NCBI GenBank assembly: GCA_023662865.1
Contig: JAMPIK010000011.1
Span: forward strand, 1 to 64,000
Length of the DNA stretch: 64,000 nt
DNA from: Prevotella sp.
GTDB lineage: Bacteria; Bacteroidota; Bacteroidia; Bacteroidales; Muribaculaceae
Reading direction: 5' to 3'
Position numbers and translations under genes: made by a program
The notes under the pieces: model-generated
Seen by the model: only the letters and a program-made list of their open reading frames with translations
Databases searched by the model: none
What the model was told of the DNA's origin: nothing
Shown: positions 48,490 to 58,441 of the stretch, in pieces
Layout of the letters: each line of letters opens with the position of its first letter
How positions within the stretch are numbered: the stretch's first letter is position 1

Positions 48490-50565
48490 ATGAAGAAATT
48501 TTACTCAATTGCAATGTCTTTGCTGCTGGCCGCCATACCGGCATTTGCGCAGACAGCTACTTCGGGTTTGACTCTCACACCCAAGAAGCACGCTAACGTA
48601 AATCCGCTGCTGTACCAGAGCAGTGTGAAGTACGAAGCCCCAAGCACTATGCAGAAGGCTCAGAAAAAGGCCAACGCCACCAAAATGACTCTGGGTTACT
48701 GCGCCGAAGACCCCTACACCGCTTACGGTCTGGCTCTTACAGGCGAAGCCGGTCTCGGTATCTGCTTGACCAAAGAGAAGATGGCTCAATTTGTCGGTGC
48801 GAAGATTACTCAAATCAACTTCTGCTCCCCGGTGAACGGCACATTCGCTCAGCAGGGCATACAACGCAATACCATCACTTCCGGTAAAGTGTATATCATG
48901 GATGCCCTCAACGGCACTCCTCTCTGTGAGACTGACGTAAAACTTTCCACCGAAGGTTTTGCTTGGAACAATGTTACCCTTTCCACTCCTTATGAAATCA
49001 AGGGCGACACTCCGATTTATTTGTGCGTTGTTCTAAAGAACGTTACCGCCAAAGACTATATCTTTGATGTAGACGGTTACGCAGCCAATCCGAATGCTTG
49101 CTATGTATATTCACAATGCACCGGTGAGGTAAACGGCGACAAGCTTGTGACTTCCGACACATATCAGTGGGTAGACATGGAATTTGTATTCGGCTCAAAC
49201 TTCATGGTAACAGCTACTGTTGAAGGCGACAACCTTCCGCAGAATATGGCAATGATTGGTGATGACAGCTATGCTCCCACAGTTCAGCCCGGTCAGCCCT
49301 TCACTTACGCTATCGGTGTGGTAAACCAGGGTGCCAACCCCGTAACCGATGTTGACGTTGAGTTCACCATCGCCGGCGAAGCTGCCCAGACGGCTCACGC
49401 CAATGTAACCGACCTTAATGGTGGCAGCACTCCCGTGAATTATGATGAAATGGGTATGGCTCTTACACAGTTCACTTGCGCAAAAGAGGGTATGGAAATA
49501 CCTTTCACCGTAAAAATCACCAAAGTAAACGGTGTAGAAAACGCACTTGAAAACTCATGGACCGGCACATTGCGTTGCCTTGAGACCGGCTATGTACAGA
49601 AAGTGGTTTGCGAAGAGCTCACTTCTGCAAAATGCGGTTATTGCCCGATTGGTATCACCGGTTTGGCCATGACAAAAGAGGCTTATCCCGACCGCTTTAT
49701 CCCAATTGCCGTTCACGGTCCTTTCAACGGTGCAGACCAAATGAATGTATGTGCAGTTTCCGGTCCGTACTACTCATTCTTACAAGATGCAAATGCAGCC
49801 GCTGTTGCACAAGGTCAGCAAGGTGCAGGTGCTCCCACAAGCTATATGAACCGCGATTTCAATAACAACGTTTATCCTCACCCCCAATATCTTGAAGAAT
49901 ACATGGAGTCTGTGGCAGGTGCCATGACTTCTGCTGAAGTTACAGCAAAATTGGCTGCCGTAGATGGCAACAGCGACGCCCTTGCATTGGATGTTGAAGT
50001 AAACTGCTCATTTGACACTCCCGGTAAATATGGTATCACTTACACTTTGGTTGAAGACGGTGTAGGTCCTTACAATCAGACTAACTATTATGCAGGTCAG
50101 TCCGGTAACTATTATGGTTGGGAAAAACAACCTTCAAGTGTGCCAACTGTCTATAACGAGGTAGCTCGCCGCGGATCAGTATGTGTACCCGAAGCCGCTT
50201 CATATATTGAGAATATGGAGAAGGGTTGCAACTACAAGTATTCAACTCAGGTAAATACTCGCTATGTGACCAACAAAGAGAACGGCAGCATCGTTGTAAT
50301 GCTCGTGAACCGCGACACCAAAGCTGTTGTTAACGCCGCTTCTTACAAGTTCTCAGACTTCGTTGGTATCGAAGGTGTAGAGGTAGACAAAGAGGCAGCA
50401 GTTGCCGTAGGTCTTCAGGGTGCAATCCGCATGATTGAAGCCGGCAACATCTTCACAATTGATGGCCGCGCAGTAGCCGCCGGTGTACAGGGCATGGTAA
50501 ATGTACCCGCCGGTATCTACTTGGTTGCAACTCCCGCCGGCAATGCCAAGGTGGTAGTTCGCTAA
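48490..50565 (+). CDS. Secreted Omp28/thioredoxin-like protein with C-terminal sorting domain
   Basis: This 691-residue protein has a signal peptide (MKKFYSIAMSLLLAAIPAFA, 1-20). Beta domains follow to about 370, including an Ig-like or CARDB-like segment (FTYAIGVVNQGANPVTDVDVEFTI split near 275-298). Then comes an Omp28-like thioredoxin module starting at VVCEELTSAKCGYCPIG, with CGYC at 382-385. The last 70 residues form a small beta domain ending AGIYLVATPAGNAKVVVR, which resembles a T9SS sorting signal. It is probably exported to the surface by the T9SS of this window. The CxxC may be redox active or bind metal. It is monocistronic, with its own promoter and a strong terminator. Confidence 0.85.
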   Translation: MKKFYSIAMSLLLAAIPAFAQTATSGLTLTPKKHANVNPLLYQSSVKYEAPSTMQKAQKKANATKMTLGYCAEDPYTAYGLALTGEAGLGICLTKEKMAQFVGAKITQINFCSPVNGTFAQQGIQRNTITSGKVYIMDALNGTPLCETDVKLSTEGFAWNNVTLSTPYEIKGDTPIYLCVVLKNVTAKDYIFDVDGYAANPNACYVYSQCTGEVNGDKLVTSDTYQWVDMEFVFGSNFMVTATVEGDNLPQNMAMIGDDSYAPTVQPGQPFTYAIGVVNQGANPVTDVDVEFTIAGEAAQTAHANVTDLNGGSTPVNYDEMGMALTQFTCAKEGMEIPFTVKITKVNGVENALENSWTGTLRCLETGYVQKVVCEELTSAKCGYCPIGITGLAMTKEAYPDRFIPIAVHGPFNGADQMNVCAVSGPYYSFLQDANAAAVAQGQQGAGAPTSYMNRDFNNNVYPHPQYLEEYMESVAGAMTSAEVTAKLAAVDGNSDALALDVEVNCSFDTPGKYGITYTLVEDGVGPYNQTNYYAGQSGNYYGWEKQPSSVPTVYNEVARRGSVCVPEAASYIENMEKGCNYKYSTQVNTRYVTNKENGSIVVMLVNRDTKAVVNAASYKFSDFVGIEGVEVDKEAAVAVGLQGAIRMIEAGNIFTIDGRAVAAGVQGMVNVPAGIYLVATPAGNAKVVVR

Positions 50566-50591
50566 AAAAACGACTAAATAAAAATAACCCG

Positions 50592-50630
50592 AAAGGGGGT
50601 GTGTCATAATGCTTGGCACACCCCCTTTTT
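50592..50630 (+). terminator. Intrinsic terminator of the Omp28-like gene
   Basis: A perfect 12-bp stem (50592-50603 with 50617-50628), extendable by two pairs, ends in five T. It starts 27 bp after the stop codon. Confidence 0.9.
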
Positions 50631-50752
50631 CGTAAATGCCCACCCCCTATTAGTCTCATACCGTATGGAGGGGGTAGCCGGCCGGTTGTGATACCTTGAT
50701 GAAGTTATAATGTCGGCCTTCGGGACATGAAAAAAACACTGAAAAAAGGGTA

Positions 50753-50783
50753 TTGTCGGGAATTGCTGCCGGCAGTAATTTTG
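50753..50783 (+). promoter_or_regulatory. Promoter of the 50820-54468 secreted-protein pair
   Basis: TTG (50753-50755), 20 bases, TAATTTTG (50776-50783). It leaves a leader of about 30 nt before the ATG at 50820. Confidence 0.65.
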
Positions 50784-50819
50784 TATCTTGAAAAATAGGA
50801 TTACAACTAATTATTATAT

Positions 50820-52478
50820 ATGAGACTACATTTACTGAAATCTTTTGGTGTGGCTGCTTTGGCAATTGCTTCATCGGCAATTCAGGCTGCGGCAATTGAC
50901 ACACCGCAATGCAAAAATCTTGTTCCCTTGTCGGGAGAAAATCAAGTCATCGGCACTCGCCGGGCTAAAAGCACTGCTCCACAGGGTGAGGCTGTAACAT
51001 ATACACGAAATGCCACCTATTTCGGAATGGGGATGTTTGGCGTCACCATGGGTATGTCGGAGAATTATGCCACCGATATAATCTACGGTGAAGGAGGACG
51101 TGTGTATATCAAGGCACCGCTTTCTTATGACAAGTTGCCGATGAACGTATATATGGAGGGCAGACTCGAAGGTGACAAAATTACCGTGGAGCTTCCGCAG
51201 ACATATGCCGCTGACAGTGAAAATGTTTATCAGCTCCACCGCATGAAGTATGAACTGACCGATGAGCAAGAGCAGAAGGGATTGTATTTCATTGAAACCG
51301 CAAACGACAGAATTGTCTACACTGTGAAAGAAGACGGCAGCGTGGTAATGGAAGAAGCCGATTACTTCAGTGAGGAGATTGAACTCCCGAAATTCATACT
51401 CGGCCTAGCCGACATAAACGGCAACTGGGTGGGATACGGTGACTGCAATCAAAACTATGTTCCATTCCCTGACAAAGTCACTTATATGCCGGAAGGCATT
51501 CAACCGGAGAAAATGCTGATGATTCACGATGAATTCGCAGCTCTGGTGGTAGACATGGCAACTGTTGACAAGAAAGTATACGTGACCGGCATGAACGAGT
51601 ATAACCCGGCGGCCTGCATAGTAGGTGAAAAAGAGGGGAATACTGTTGTCTTCCCCACCGGACAGTATATCGGCATTGATGAGTATTGGCGTTCGTTCGA
51701 CTATTTCCTGGCGGCTCAATACGAGATGGGCTATGACCAATATGCCGGAGATATGCGTCCGATGTTGGCGGCAAAGGAGAGTCTGCAATTCATCTGCGAC
51801 CCGGAAAGCAAGACAATGACAACCGACGGCACGGCAGTGGTAAACTTAGGCAATGAAGATTTATCGTATGTAAACCTTTTCAAGGAAGTACGCTTCAAGC
51901 CCTACAACAGCGAGGCGGAGCCGGCTGCTCCCATGAAGCCGGTATTCGACATTGTAGATGAATACAATCCTGAAGAATATTACGGCTATGGAAAGGTGCG
52001 ATTCCTGCTCCCCATGCTCGACATCAACGGTAACCTTTTGGACACCGACCGCCTCTATTACAATTTCCTTATAGACGGCAAACCTTATGAGTTCAAGGCT
52101 GCCATGTATGAGGAGCTTGATAAAAACATCACTGATATTCCGTGGGGCTTCTGCGACACCGACTCTTACGGCGGTTACGACTTCAAAGCCTCAACCATTA
52201 CCAATATTGTATATTTCTATGAGCCGGAGCTCGTGTTTGACGGTCACCTCGGCTTGCAGCTTTTCTATAAAAAGAACGACGGCGCAGTCTTGGCAAGCGA
52301 ACCGGTTTTATACAGCACCACCGGTGTGGAAGAGATTGCCTGCGAAAGCAAAATCGTTTCGGTAGAATACTATAACCTTCAGGGTATAAAATTCGTTGAA
52401 CCTCAGCCCGGTATGTGCATGAAAGTGACTCGTTACGCCAATGGTGCGAAAACCTGCGAAAAAGTAATCATCAAGTAG
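50820..52478 (+). CDS. Large secreted protein with sorting-like C-terminus
   Basis: This 552-residue protein has a signal peptide (about 1-23, ending SAIQAAA). Most of the chain is beta-rich and acidic, with two similar-looking sheet regions (about 55-210 and 240-370), followed by a domain with FDIVDEYNPEEYYGYGKVRF and GNLLDTDRLYYNFLIDGK. The last 40 residues read VEYYNLQGIKFVEPQPGM and end in EKVIIK, which is the YNLQG type of C-terminal sorting segment common in Prevotella-like Bacteroidales. I recognise no functional family. It lies 10 bp before the next secreted-protein gene and shares its transcript. Confidence 0.8.
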   Translation: MRLHLLKSFGVAALAIASSAIQAAAIDTPQCKNLVPLSGENQVIGTRRAKSTAPQGEAVTYTRNATYFGMGMFGVTMGMSENYATDIIYGEGGRVYIKAPLSYDKLPMNVYMEGRLEGDKITVELPQTYAADSENVYQLHRMKYELTDEQEQKGLYFIETANDRIVYTVKEDGSVVMEEADYFSEEIELPKFILGLADINGNWVGYGDCNQNYVPFPDKVTYMPEGIQPEKMLMIHDEFAALVVDMATVDKKVYVTGMNEYNPAACIVGEKEGNTVVFPTGQYIGIDEYWRSFDYFLAAQYEMGYDQYAGDMRPMLAAKESLQFICDPESKTMTTDGTAVVNLGNEDLSYVNLFKEVRFKPYNSEAEPAAPMKPVFDIVDEYNPEEYYGYGKVRFLLPMLDINGNLLDTDRLYYNFLIDGKPYEFKAAMYEELDKNITDIPWGFCDTDSYGGYDFKASTITNIVYFYEPELVFDGHLGLQLFYKKNDGAVLASEPVLYSTTGVEEIACESKIVSVEYYNLQGIKFVEPQPGMCMKVTRYANGAKTCEKVIIK

Positions 52479-52488
52479 ACACTTTATT

Positions 52489-54468
52489 ATGAAGAAGATA
52501 TCATTCCTTATTATGACAATCATGGCGGGAGTGTCGGCTCTTATGGCAAAGACCTCTCTGACTATGACTCTGAACATAGACCATGCCGACAGAGTAAATG
52601 TAAAGTACATGGACTTGAACTATAATACAGTTGAAGTGACCGACCTGCACGACGGCGACAATGAATTCACCATCGAGGTGGGCGACTGGTCAAAATCGGT
52701 GGACATTATAGCCAAAGAGGGCTATGGGTTGGCTTCATGTACATATCAAAACCCGGACAGCGAAACGGCTTCCGAAAGCCCGATTACTTACATGACCTCT
52801 TCATATTTTGATGCATCTGCCGACCCCTCCACCAACGGCGCCGTATGGACGGTAAAGACTTTTGACTTTGCCGAAATGCGTACGGCAACTGTGCAGACTA
52901 CCGTTGACGATGCTTCAAGAGTAATAATCAAACGCCCGGCTTCCAATACGGAAGTCAGGGTAGAGAACGGCATAAACAATATCACATTCATTCCGGCCGA
53001 GGGTGAGAACACCAATGAGAGCGTGTTCACCATAGCCTCAACCGAGTGGGACAAGCCACTGTATAAAATTCTGCTCAATGGTGAGCCGGTAGACATCAAC
53101 ACAGCCGATGATGAGGGGATTTCTCTCAAAGACGGCGACAAGCTCGACATCAAAGCCAACTATCCCGACATTGATATCCCGGTGAAATTTACTTATAGCG
53201 AGACGGCTCGCGGGGTGGTGAGTGGCATTGAGGTAGACGGCAAGAACGTTGACTTCAACGGCGATGAGCTTATTGTAAAAGCCGGAAGCAAAGTGCAATT
53301 CAGCTATGACGAAGAGCGTTATCAGGTGAATGAAATCCAAATCAACGGGGAGAAACCGGAATATCTGTGGACTCCCGTTTCTCTCGGCATAGTTGCATCT
53401 GAAACAACGGTTGCCATTGATGCCGACAAACTTGAAACATTCAAAATCTCCGTGGATATAAACGATGCATCACTGCTTAAATTGCAGGCTTTCAAAACAG
53501 AGTCAATATACTATGGAGGCATGGAGATTGAGCTGTACACCGGCTTGAACGAGAATGTCGAAATCCCGGTGAACAGACCTTATTTCTCCGTTACACCCAA
53601 GACACGCGCCTCTCTCAAGCAGCTCTTTGTGAACGATGAAGAAATCAAGCAGCGCACCGAAACCGACTATTACGGCTCGACTTACGAGGAATGGCCGTTC
53701 CCCCTCACTTTCAAAGACGGTGATAAAGTCAAACTCATCGGCAACGGCCCGCAAAGAGACAAGCAAGCTGTGGTGTATGTAGATGCCATACCTCAAGGCT
53801 CATTCGCTTTTGATTTCAATATAAACGGCTATGTGCCGCAGCTCAAGGCCGGTTACAACTTCGTGGCTTTTGACTCCAACCCCGATGACAAAATCGGCGA
53901 CCTTCCCTTCAACTTCATGCTCAATTATACCCCGATGCAGTCATGGCTATATCTTAACGGAGAATCGGTTGAAGCTGCCGCACACTCCGACTATGCTGAC
54001 TCTTATGTATTGAAGGAAGTTGCGGACAAGAGTGTAATCAAGCTCTTTACTCTTGAAGAGCCGCAGCCTCTGGCCGTGACATTGAAAACAACCGGAATCA
54101 GCAACGACAATGTGAGCATGAGTACCGACTATGTCACTCCGACCAGTGATTTCAGCGCACCGATTAAAGTGCTTCCCGGAACATTCGTCTCACTGAAATT
54201 CAACACAACTGAGAAGATGACTGTAACGGCCAACGGCAAGGAACTCCCCCCCGATGAGGCCGGAGAATACACCCTGACAGCCACCGAGCCGCTTGAAATC
54301 AGCGCCACTCAGACAGTAGGCGTCATGACTGCCAATGCCGACGCAGACGCGACCTTCAATGTCTACAATATGCAAGGCATCTGTGTGCGCAGCGGTGCCA
54401 CACAATCCATCTTGCAGTCGCTGCCCAAGGGCCTGTATATTATCAAAGGCAAGAAAATCAGATTATAA
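52489..54468 (+). CDS. Multi-domain beta-sandwich secreted protein with sorting-like C-terminus
   Basis: This 659-residue protein has a signal peptide (about 1-20, ending SALMA) and at least five beta-sandwich-like segments. Two of them share the turn DGDKLDIKAN / DGDKVKLIGN (about 210 and 410). The composition is acidic and Thr/Asp-rich without cysteine clusters. The end FNVYNMQGICVRSG ... LPKGLYIIKGKKIRL is a clear T9SS type A-like sorting module. It is probably a surface or extracellular adhesin-like protein, which is inference; no catalytic motif is seen. It starts 10 bp after the 50820 gene. The flavodoxin gene follows after 13 bp and may be co-transcribed. Confidence 0.82.
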   Translation: MKKISFLIMTIMAGVSALMAKTSLTMTLNIDHADRVNVKYMDLNYNTVEVTDLHDGDNEFTIEVGDWSKSVDIIAKEGYGLASCTYQNPDSETASESPITYMTSSYFDASADPSTNGAVWTVKTFDFAEMRTATVQTTVDDASRVIIKRPASNTEVRVENGINNITFIPAEGENTNESVFTIASTEWDKPLYKILLNGEPVDINTADDEGISLKDGDKLDIKANYPDIDIPVKFTYSETARGVVSGIEVDGKNVDFNGDELIVKAGSKVQFSYDEERYQVNEIQINGEKPEYLWTPVSLGIVASETTVAIDADKLETFKISVDINDASLLKLQAFKTESIYYGGMEIELYTGLNENVEIPVNRPYFSVTPKTRASLKQLFVNDEEIKQRTETDYYGSTYEEWPFPLTFKDGDKVKLIGNGPQRDKQAVVYVDAIPQGSFAFDFNINGYVPQLKAGYNFVAFDSNPDDKIGDLPFNFMLNYTPMQSWLYLNGESVEAAAHSDYADSYVLKEVADKSVIKLFTLEEPQPLAVTLKTTGISNDNVSMSTDYVTPTSDFSAPIKVLPGTFVSLKFNTTEKMTVTANGKELPPDEAGEYTLTATEPLEISATQTVGVMTANADADATFNVYNMQGICVRSGATQSILQSLPKGLYIIKGKKIRL

Positions 54469-54481
54469 AATAAAATATTTT

Positions 54482-54979
54482 ATGAAAAAGACAGCAATTT
54501 TTTACGGCTCAACCTCCGGCAATTGTGAGGGAATAGCCAACAAAATCGGAGATGCTCTCGGGGTAACCGACATCTTCAGCGCCTCACAACTTGATGCGGC
54601 CAAAATCGCAGAATACGACAATCTTCTTCTCGGCTCTTCCACATGGGGTTGCGGTGATTTGCAGGATGATTGGTACGATGGCGTGGAGTTGCTCAAATCA
54701 AGCAATCTCGCGGACAAGACAGTGGCTGTCTTCGGTTGCGGCGACTCCTGCGGTTTCAGCAATACATACTGCGATGCCATGGGTACAATTTGGCAAGCTG
54801 CAAAAGAGGCAGACGCAAATCTGATTGGGGCAGTGTCAACCGATGGTTATTCATACGATGATTCAACCGCCGTAGTCAACGGTAATTTCGTGGGCCTCGC
54901 GCTCGATGAAGACAATGAGAGCGACAAGACAGATGAGCGCATTGCAGCATGGGTTGAAGAAATCAAACCTCTGCTCTGA
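54482..54979 (+). CDS. Flavodoxin
   Basis: This 165-residue protein starts at the ATG at 54482 (MKKTAIFYGSTSGNCEGIA); a longer frame open from 54335 is only read-through of the upstream gene in another frame. The FMN phosphate loop is GSTSGNCEG (9-17), followed by SSTWGCGDLQDDWYDG (about 57-72) and FGCGDSCGFSNTYCDAMG (about 87-104), both FMN-binding loops of long-chain flavodoxins. It is a soluble one-electron carrier. A hairpin follows 30 bp after its stop. Confidence 0.94.
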   Translation: MKKTAIFYGSTSGNCEGIANKIGDALGVTDIFSASQLDAAKIAEYDNLLLGSSTWGCGDLQDDWYDGVELLKSSNLADKTVAVFGCGDSCGFSNTYCDAMGTIWQAAKEADANLIGAVSTDGYSYDDSTAVVNGNFVGLALDEDNESDKTDERIAAWVEEIKPLL

Positions 54980-55009
54980 ACAGCCATAAATTGTTAATGT
55001 ATTAGAAAT

Positions 55010-55040
55010 GAGGGGTCGGACAATCGCTGTCCGGCCCCTC
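55010..55040. terminator. Bidirectional hairpin between flavodoxin and folK
   Basis: A 13-bp stem with one G-T pair (55010-55022 with 55028-55040) and a 5-base loop stands between convergent genes. Neither side has a long T-run, so termination is likely but not certain. Confidence 0.6.
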
Positions 55041-55059
55041 AAAGTATATTATTAACTTC

Positions 55060-55527
55060 TTATTTCTCAGGCAATGCGGCAAGCATTTCACCGGCGGTGA
55101 GGCCGGTTTGCGGGTGTGTCCAACCGGGGGCTATCTCCTCAAGTGGTTTGAGGAAGAAGTAGCGAGACGGCAATCCCGGGTGCGGCAACTTCAGCTCGGG
55201 AGTGTCAACAACGATATCGTCTATGGCTATAAGATCAATGTCGATTTCCCGGTCGGTGTAACTGCCATCGGTATTTCTGTGTGAGCCGGAGGAAATGCTT
55301 TTCTCAATGGCCTGCAACTTATGCAATACCTCAATTGGAGTCAAATCCGTTTGAAACATCAGGCAAACATTCAGAAATTTATGAGGGCTTTCAAAGCCGT
55401 GGGGTTCAGTCTCCACGGTGTGACTCATTTCCAAATTTCCGAATTCGCGCATCACAGCCGCCATAGCCTTTGAGAGGTTCAGGCGGCGGTGACCCAAGTT
55501 GCTTCCGATGTTGATTATGGCAAACAT
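55060..55527 (-). CDS. folK: HPPK, 6-hydroxymethyl-dihydropterin pyrophosphokinase
   Basis: This 155-residue kinase transfers pyrophosphate from ATP to 6-hydroxymethyl-7,8-dihydropterin in folate synthesis. It opens with INIGSNLGHR (about 4-13), then FLNVCLMFQTDL (about 47-58) and the metal-binding motif DREIDIDLIAID (about 92-103), then LPHPGLPSRYFFLKPLEEI. The length is normal. It starts 2 bp after the infB stop and is the last gene of the rimP-nusA-infB-folK operon, an unusual place for folK. Confidence 0.95.
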   Translation of the reverse strand: MFAIINIGSNLGHRRLNLSKAMAAVMREFGNLEMSHTVETEPHGFESPHKFLNVCLMFQTDLTPIEVLHKLQAIEKSISSGSHRNTDGSYTDREIDIDLIAIDDIVVDTPELKLPHPGLPSRYFFLKPLEEIAPGWTHPQTGLTAGEMLAALPEK

Positions 55528-55529
55528 CG

Positions 55530-58376
55530 TCAGAGAGTTTTCTTGACAGCAATCTCTTCGTAGGCTTCAATCATGTCGCCGACTTCGATATTGTTGTAGT
55601 TCTGCACGGAAAGACCGCATTCAAATCCGGAAACAACTTCCTTGGCATCGTCCTTGAATCGTTTGAGGCTGCCGAGTTCACCGGTGTAAACGACTATTCC
55701 ATCGCGGATTACGCGCACCTTGGAGGTGCGTTTAACCTTACCGTCACGCACAATGGCACCGGCAATGGTGCCCACCTTTGAAATGTGGAATGTCTGCAAG
55801 ATTTCGGCGGTACCGGTAATCTCCTCGCGTATTTCGGGCGAAAGCATACCTTCCATTGCATCTTTCACCTCCTCAATAGCTTTGTAAATTACGGAGTACA
55901 GACGAATTTCCACACCCTCCTTCTCGGCTTCGCGACGAGCGGCTGCCGAGGGACGCACTTGGAAGCCGATGATAATGGCATCGGAGGCGGCGGCAAGAGT
56001 GACATCGCTTTCGGAGATTGCGCCGACACCCTTATGCAACACATTCACCTGAACCTCGGGAGTGGAGAGCTTGATGAGCGAGTCGGAGAGTGCCTCGATA
56101 GAGCCGTCTACATCGCCCTTTACAATGAGGTTCAGCTCGTGGAAATCGCCGAGGGCTTTGCGGCGGGCAAGTTCGCTCAGACCAAGACGCTTTTGAGTGC
56201 GGTTGGCAAGCTCGCGCTGCAGTTGCTCGCGTTTGTTGGCAATCTCACGCGCCTCTTGCTCGGTGTCAAGCACGTTGAAAGTGTCGCCGGCTGTGGGAGC
56301 GCCGTTCAGACCGAGGATAAGCACCGGGGTGGCCGGTCCGGCTTCTTCCACACGCTGGTTACGCTCGTTAAACATTGCCTTTACCTTACCGAAGTGAGTT
56401 CCGGCGAGAATTACGTCGCCCACACGTAGAGTGCCGTTCTGCACGAGAACAGTGGCCACATAACCGCGTCCTTTGTCCAAGGAAGACTCTATGATTGAAC
56501 CAATTGCGTTACGGTTGGGGTTGGCCTTGAGGTCAAGCATTTCGGCTTCAAGGAGTACCTTGTCCATGAGTTCTTCCACACCGATACCTTTCTTGGCGGA
56601 AATGTCTTGACTCTGATACTTGCCGCCCCAGTCTTCCACGAGGTAGTTCATTGCGGAGAGTTCCTCCTTGATTTTGTCGGGGTTGGCGGCCGGCTTGTCA
56701 ATCTTGTTGATTGCGAAGACGATAGGCACACCGGCAGCCGAGGCGTGGTTAATAGCCTCAATGGTCTGAGGCATGACATTGTCGTCTGCCGCCACAATAA
56801 TAATCGCAAGGTCGGTTACTTTCGCACCGCGAGCACGCATTGCGGTAAATGCCTCGTGGCCGGGGGTGTCGAGGAAAGTAATGTGTCGGCCGTCGTTGAG
56901 CTTCACGTTGTATGCACCGATATGCTGGGTGATACCGCCGGCCTCACCGGCAATCACGTTGGCCTTGCGGATATAGTCAAGCAGTGATGTCTTACCATGG
57001 TCCACATGACCCATCACCGTGACAATGGGGGGACGGGGCATGAGGTCTTCTTCGGAGTCTTCTTCCACAGTGATAGCCTCGCTCACTTCGGCGCTGACAT
57101 ATTCAGTAGTGAAACCGAATTCTTCGGCTACAATGTTGATTGTCTCGGCATCGAGGCGTTGGTTGATACTGACCATCAGACCCAGACTCATGCAGGTGCC
57201 GATAACCTTTGTAACGGGCACTTCCATGAGGTTCGCAAGGTCGTTGGCCGTCACAAATTCGGTAATCTTGATTACCTTGCTTTCGGCAGCTTCGCGACGT
57301 GCTGCTTCCGCTTCGCGGCTGTGGGCTTCTTCGCGCTTCTCCTTACGCCACTTCACACTCTTCTTTACAGTCTTGTTGGTAAGGCGGGCGAGAGTCTCTT
57401 TTACCTGTTTCTGTACATCTTCATCGGAGAGTACCACCGGTTTGGGAGCATTCTTTCCTTTACCGCCGCGCTTGCCGCCGTCGCGGTTCTTGCCGCCCTG
57501 ATTGTTTTGATTCTGGCCGCCGCCCTGACCGTTGTTTTTGGGTCTGCGTCCGTCAAATCCGGGCTGTGCCGCCGTTTTTTCCACATCGACTTTTTCTTTG
57601 CCGATGCGTTGGCGTTTCTTGCGGTTAGAGGAGTTTTGGTTGTTTTGACTGCCATTCTGACCGTTGGCGGCGTGTCGGCGCTCCTCTTTTGAGCGCTTTT
57701 TGGGGCGTGTAGTCTGATTCAGAGCGGAAAGGTCAATGCTGCCCACCACCTTGAACTGCGGAGTCTGTGCATTTGTAGCCGGGCGGAAAATCTCGGTACG
57801 ACCTGAGTCTTCGGCCGGTTTCTCCTCCGGTTTAATTACTTTTTCAACCGGTTTTTCAACCTTTTCCGGCTGTTTGGGCTGCTGCGGCTTCGGTTGCGGT
57901 TTCGGCTCTTCTGCCGGCTTCGGTTGCGGTTTCGGCTCTTCTGCCGGCTTCGGGGCGGGTTTGGGTTCCGGCTTGGGCGCCGGTTTAGGCTCCGGCTTTG
58001 GAGCAGGCTTTACTTCCGGCTTGGGTTCCGGCTTTTTTTCAGCCGGTTTCGGAGCGGAAGGAGGCACCACGTTGCCTTTGTTGTCAAGCTGAACTTTACC
58101 TACTACTTTCGGGCCTATGGGAGTTGCTGCCGTGGAGACATTTTTCTTCTCTTCCGGCTTGGCCGGTTTGCGAGGTGAAGGACGGTTTGTTTGTTCTGCC
58201 TTCTGCTTGAAATCCTTGTCCTTACCGTATTCTTTATACAGGAGCTCAACGGCGGAGTCATCGATACGCGCATTGGGATTATCGTCAACCTGCACATTAT
58301 GTTTGCGCAGAAAGTCCGCTGCGGTGCTTACTCCGACATTGAGTTCTCTTGCTATTTTACTTATTTTTGTTGGCAT
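55530..58376 (-). CDS. infB: Translation initiation factor IF-2
   Basis: This 948-residue GTPase brings initiator tRNA to the small subunit. The N-terminal IF2_N module (1-60) precedes a long low-complexity region (about 65-370) with Pro/Lys/Glu repeats of the PEPKPAPK type and Asn/Gln/Gly-rich stretches. The G domain starts at [20 protein letters not shown] (G1 GHVDHGKT), followed by DTPGHEAFT (G3) and NKIDK (G4). Domains II to IV extend to the C-terminus. The low-complexity DNA gives long spurious frames on the other strand. It starts 65 bp after nusA. Confidence 0.97.
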   Translation of the reverse strand: MPTKISKIARELNVGVSTAADFLRKHNVQVDDNPNARIDDSAVELLYKEYGKDKDFKQKAEQTNRPSPRKPAKPEEKKNVSTAATPIGPKVVGKVQLDNKGNVVPPSAPKPAEKKPEPKPEVKPAPKPEPKPAPKPEPKPAPKPAEEPKPQPKPAEEPKPQPKPQQPKQPEKVEKPVEKVIKPEEKPAEDSGRTEIFRPATNAQTPQFKVVGSIDLSALNQTTRPKKRSKEERRHAANGQNGSQNNQNSSNRKKRQRIGKEKVDVEKTAAQPGFDGRRPKNNGQGGGQNQNNQGGKNRDGGKRGGKGKNAPKPVVLSDEDVQKQVKETLARLTNKTVKKSVKWRKEKREEAHSREAEAARREAAESKVIKITEFVTANDLANLMEVPVTKVIGTCMSLGLMVSINQRLDAETINIVAEEFGFTTEYVSAEVSEAITVEEDSEEDLMPRPPIVTVMGHVDHGKTSLLDYIRKANVIAGEAGGITQHIGAYNVKLNDGRHITFLDTPGHEAFTAMRARGAKVTDLAIIIVAADDNVMPQTIEAINHASAAGVPIVFAINKIDKPAANPDKIKEELSAMNYLVEDWGGKYQSQDISAKKGIGVEELMDKVLLEAEMLDLKANPNRNAIGSIIESSLDKGRGYVATVLVQNGTLRVGDVILAGTHFGKVKAMFNERNQRVEEAGPATPVLILGLNGAPTAGDTFNVLDTEQEAREIANKREQLQRELANRTQKRLGLSELARRKALGDFHELNLIVKGDVDGSIEALSDSLIKLSTPEVQVNVLHKGVGAISESDVTLAAASDAIIIGFQVRPSAAARREAEKEGVEIRLYSVIYKAIEEVKDAMEGMLSPEIREEITGTAEILQTFHISKVGTIAGAIVRDGKVKRTSKVRVIRDGIVVYTGELGSLKRFKDDAKEVVSGFECGLSVQNYNNIEVGDMIEAYEEIAVKKTL

Positions 58377-58441
58377 TTATTAGAGCTTTTGAATGATGAA
58401 TTAAGAATGTTAACCTTGTGTTGGGAAATGGTAACATTCTG

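Noticed and set aside
54335..54481. N-terminal extension of the flavodoxin frame
   Set aside because: It overlaps the end of the secreted-protein gene in another frame and is not flavodoxin-like; the ATG at 54482 gives a normal start.
57736..58092. Gly-rich plus-strand frame
   Set aside because: It is the complement of the Pro/Lys/Glu repeats of infB.
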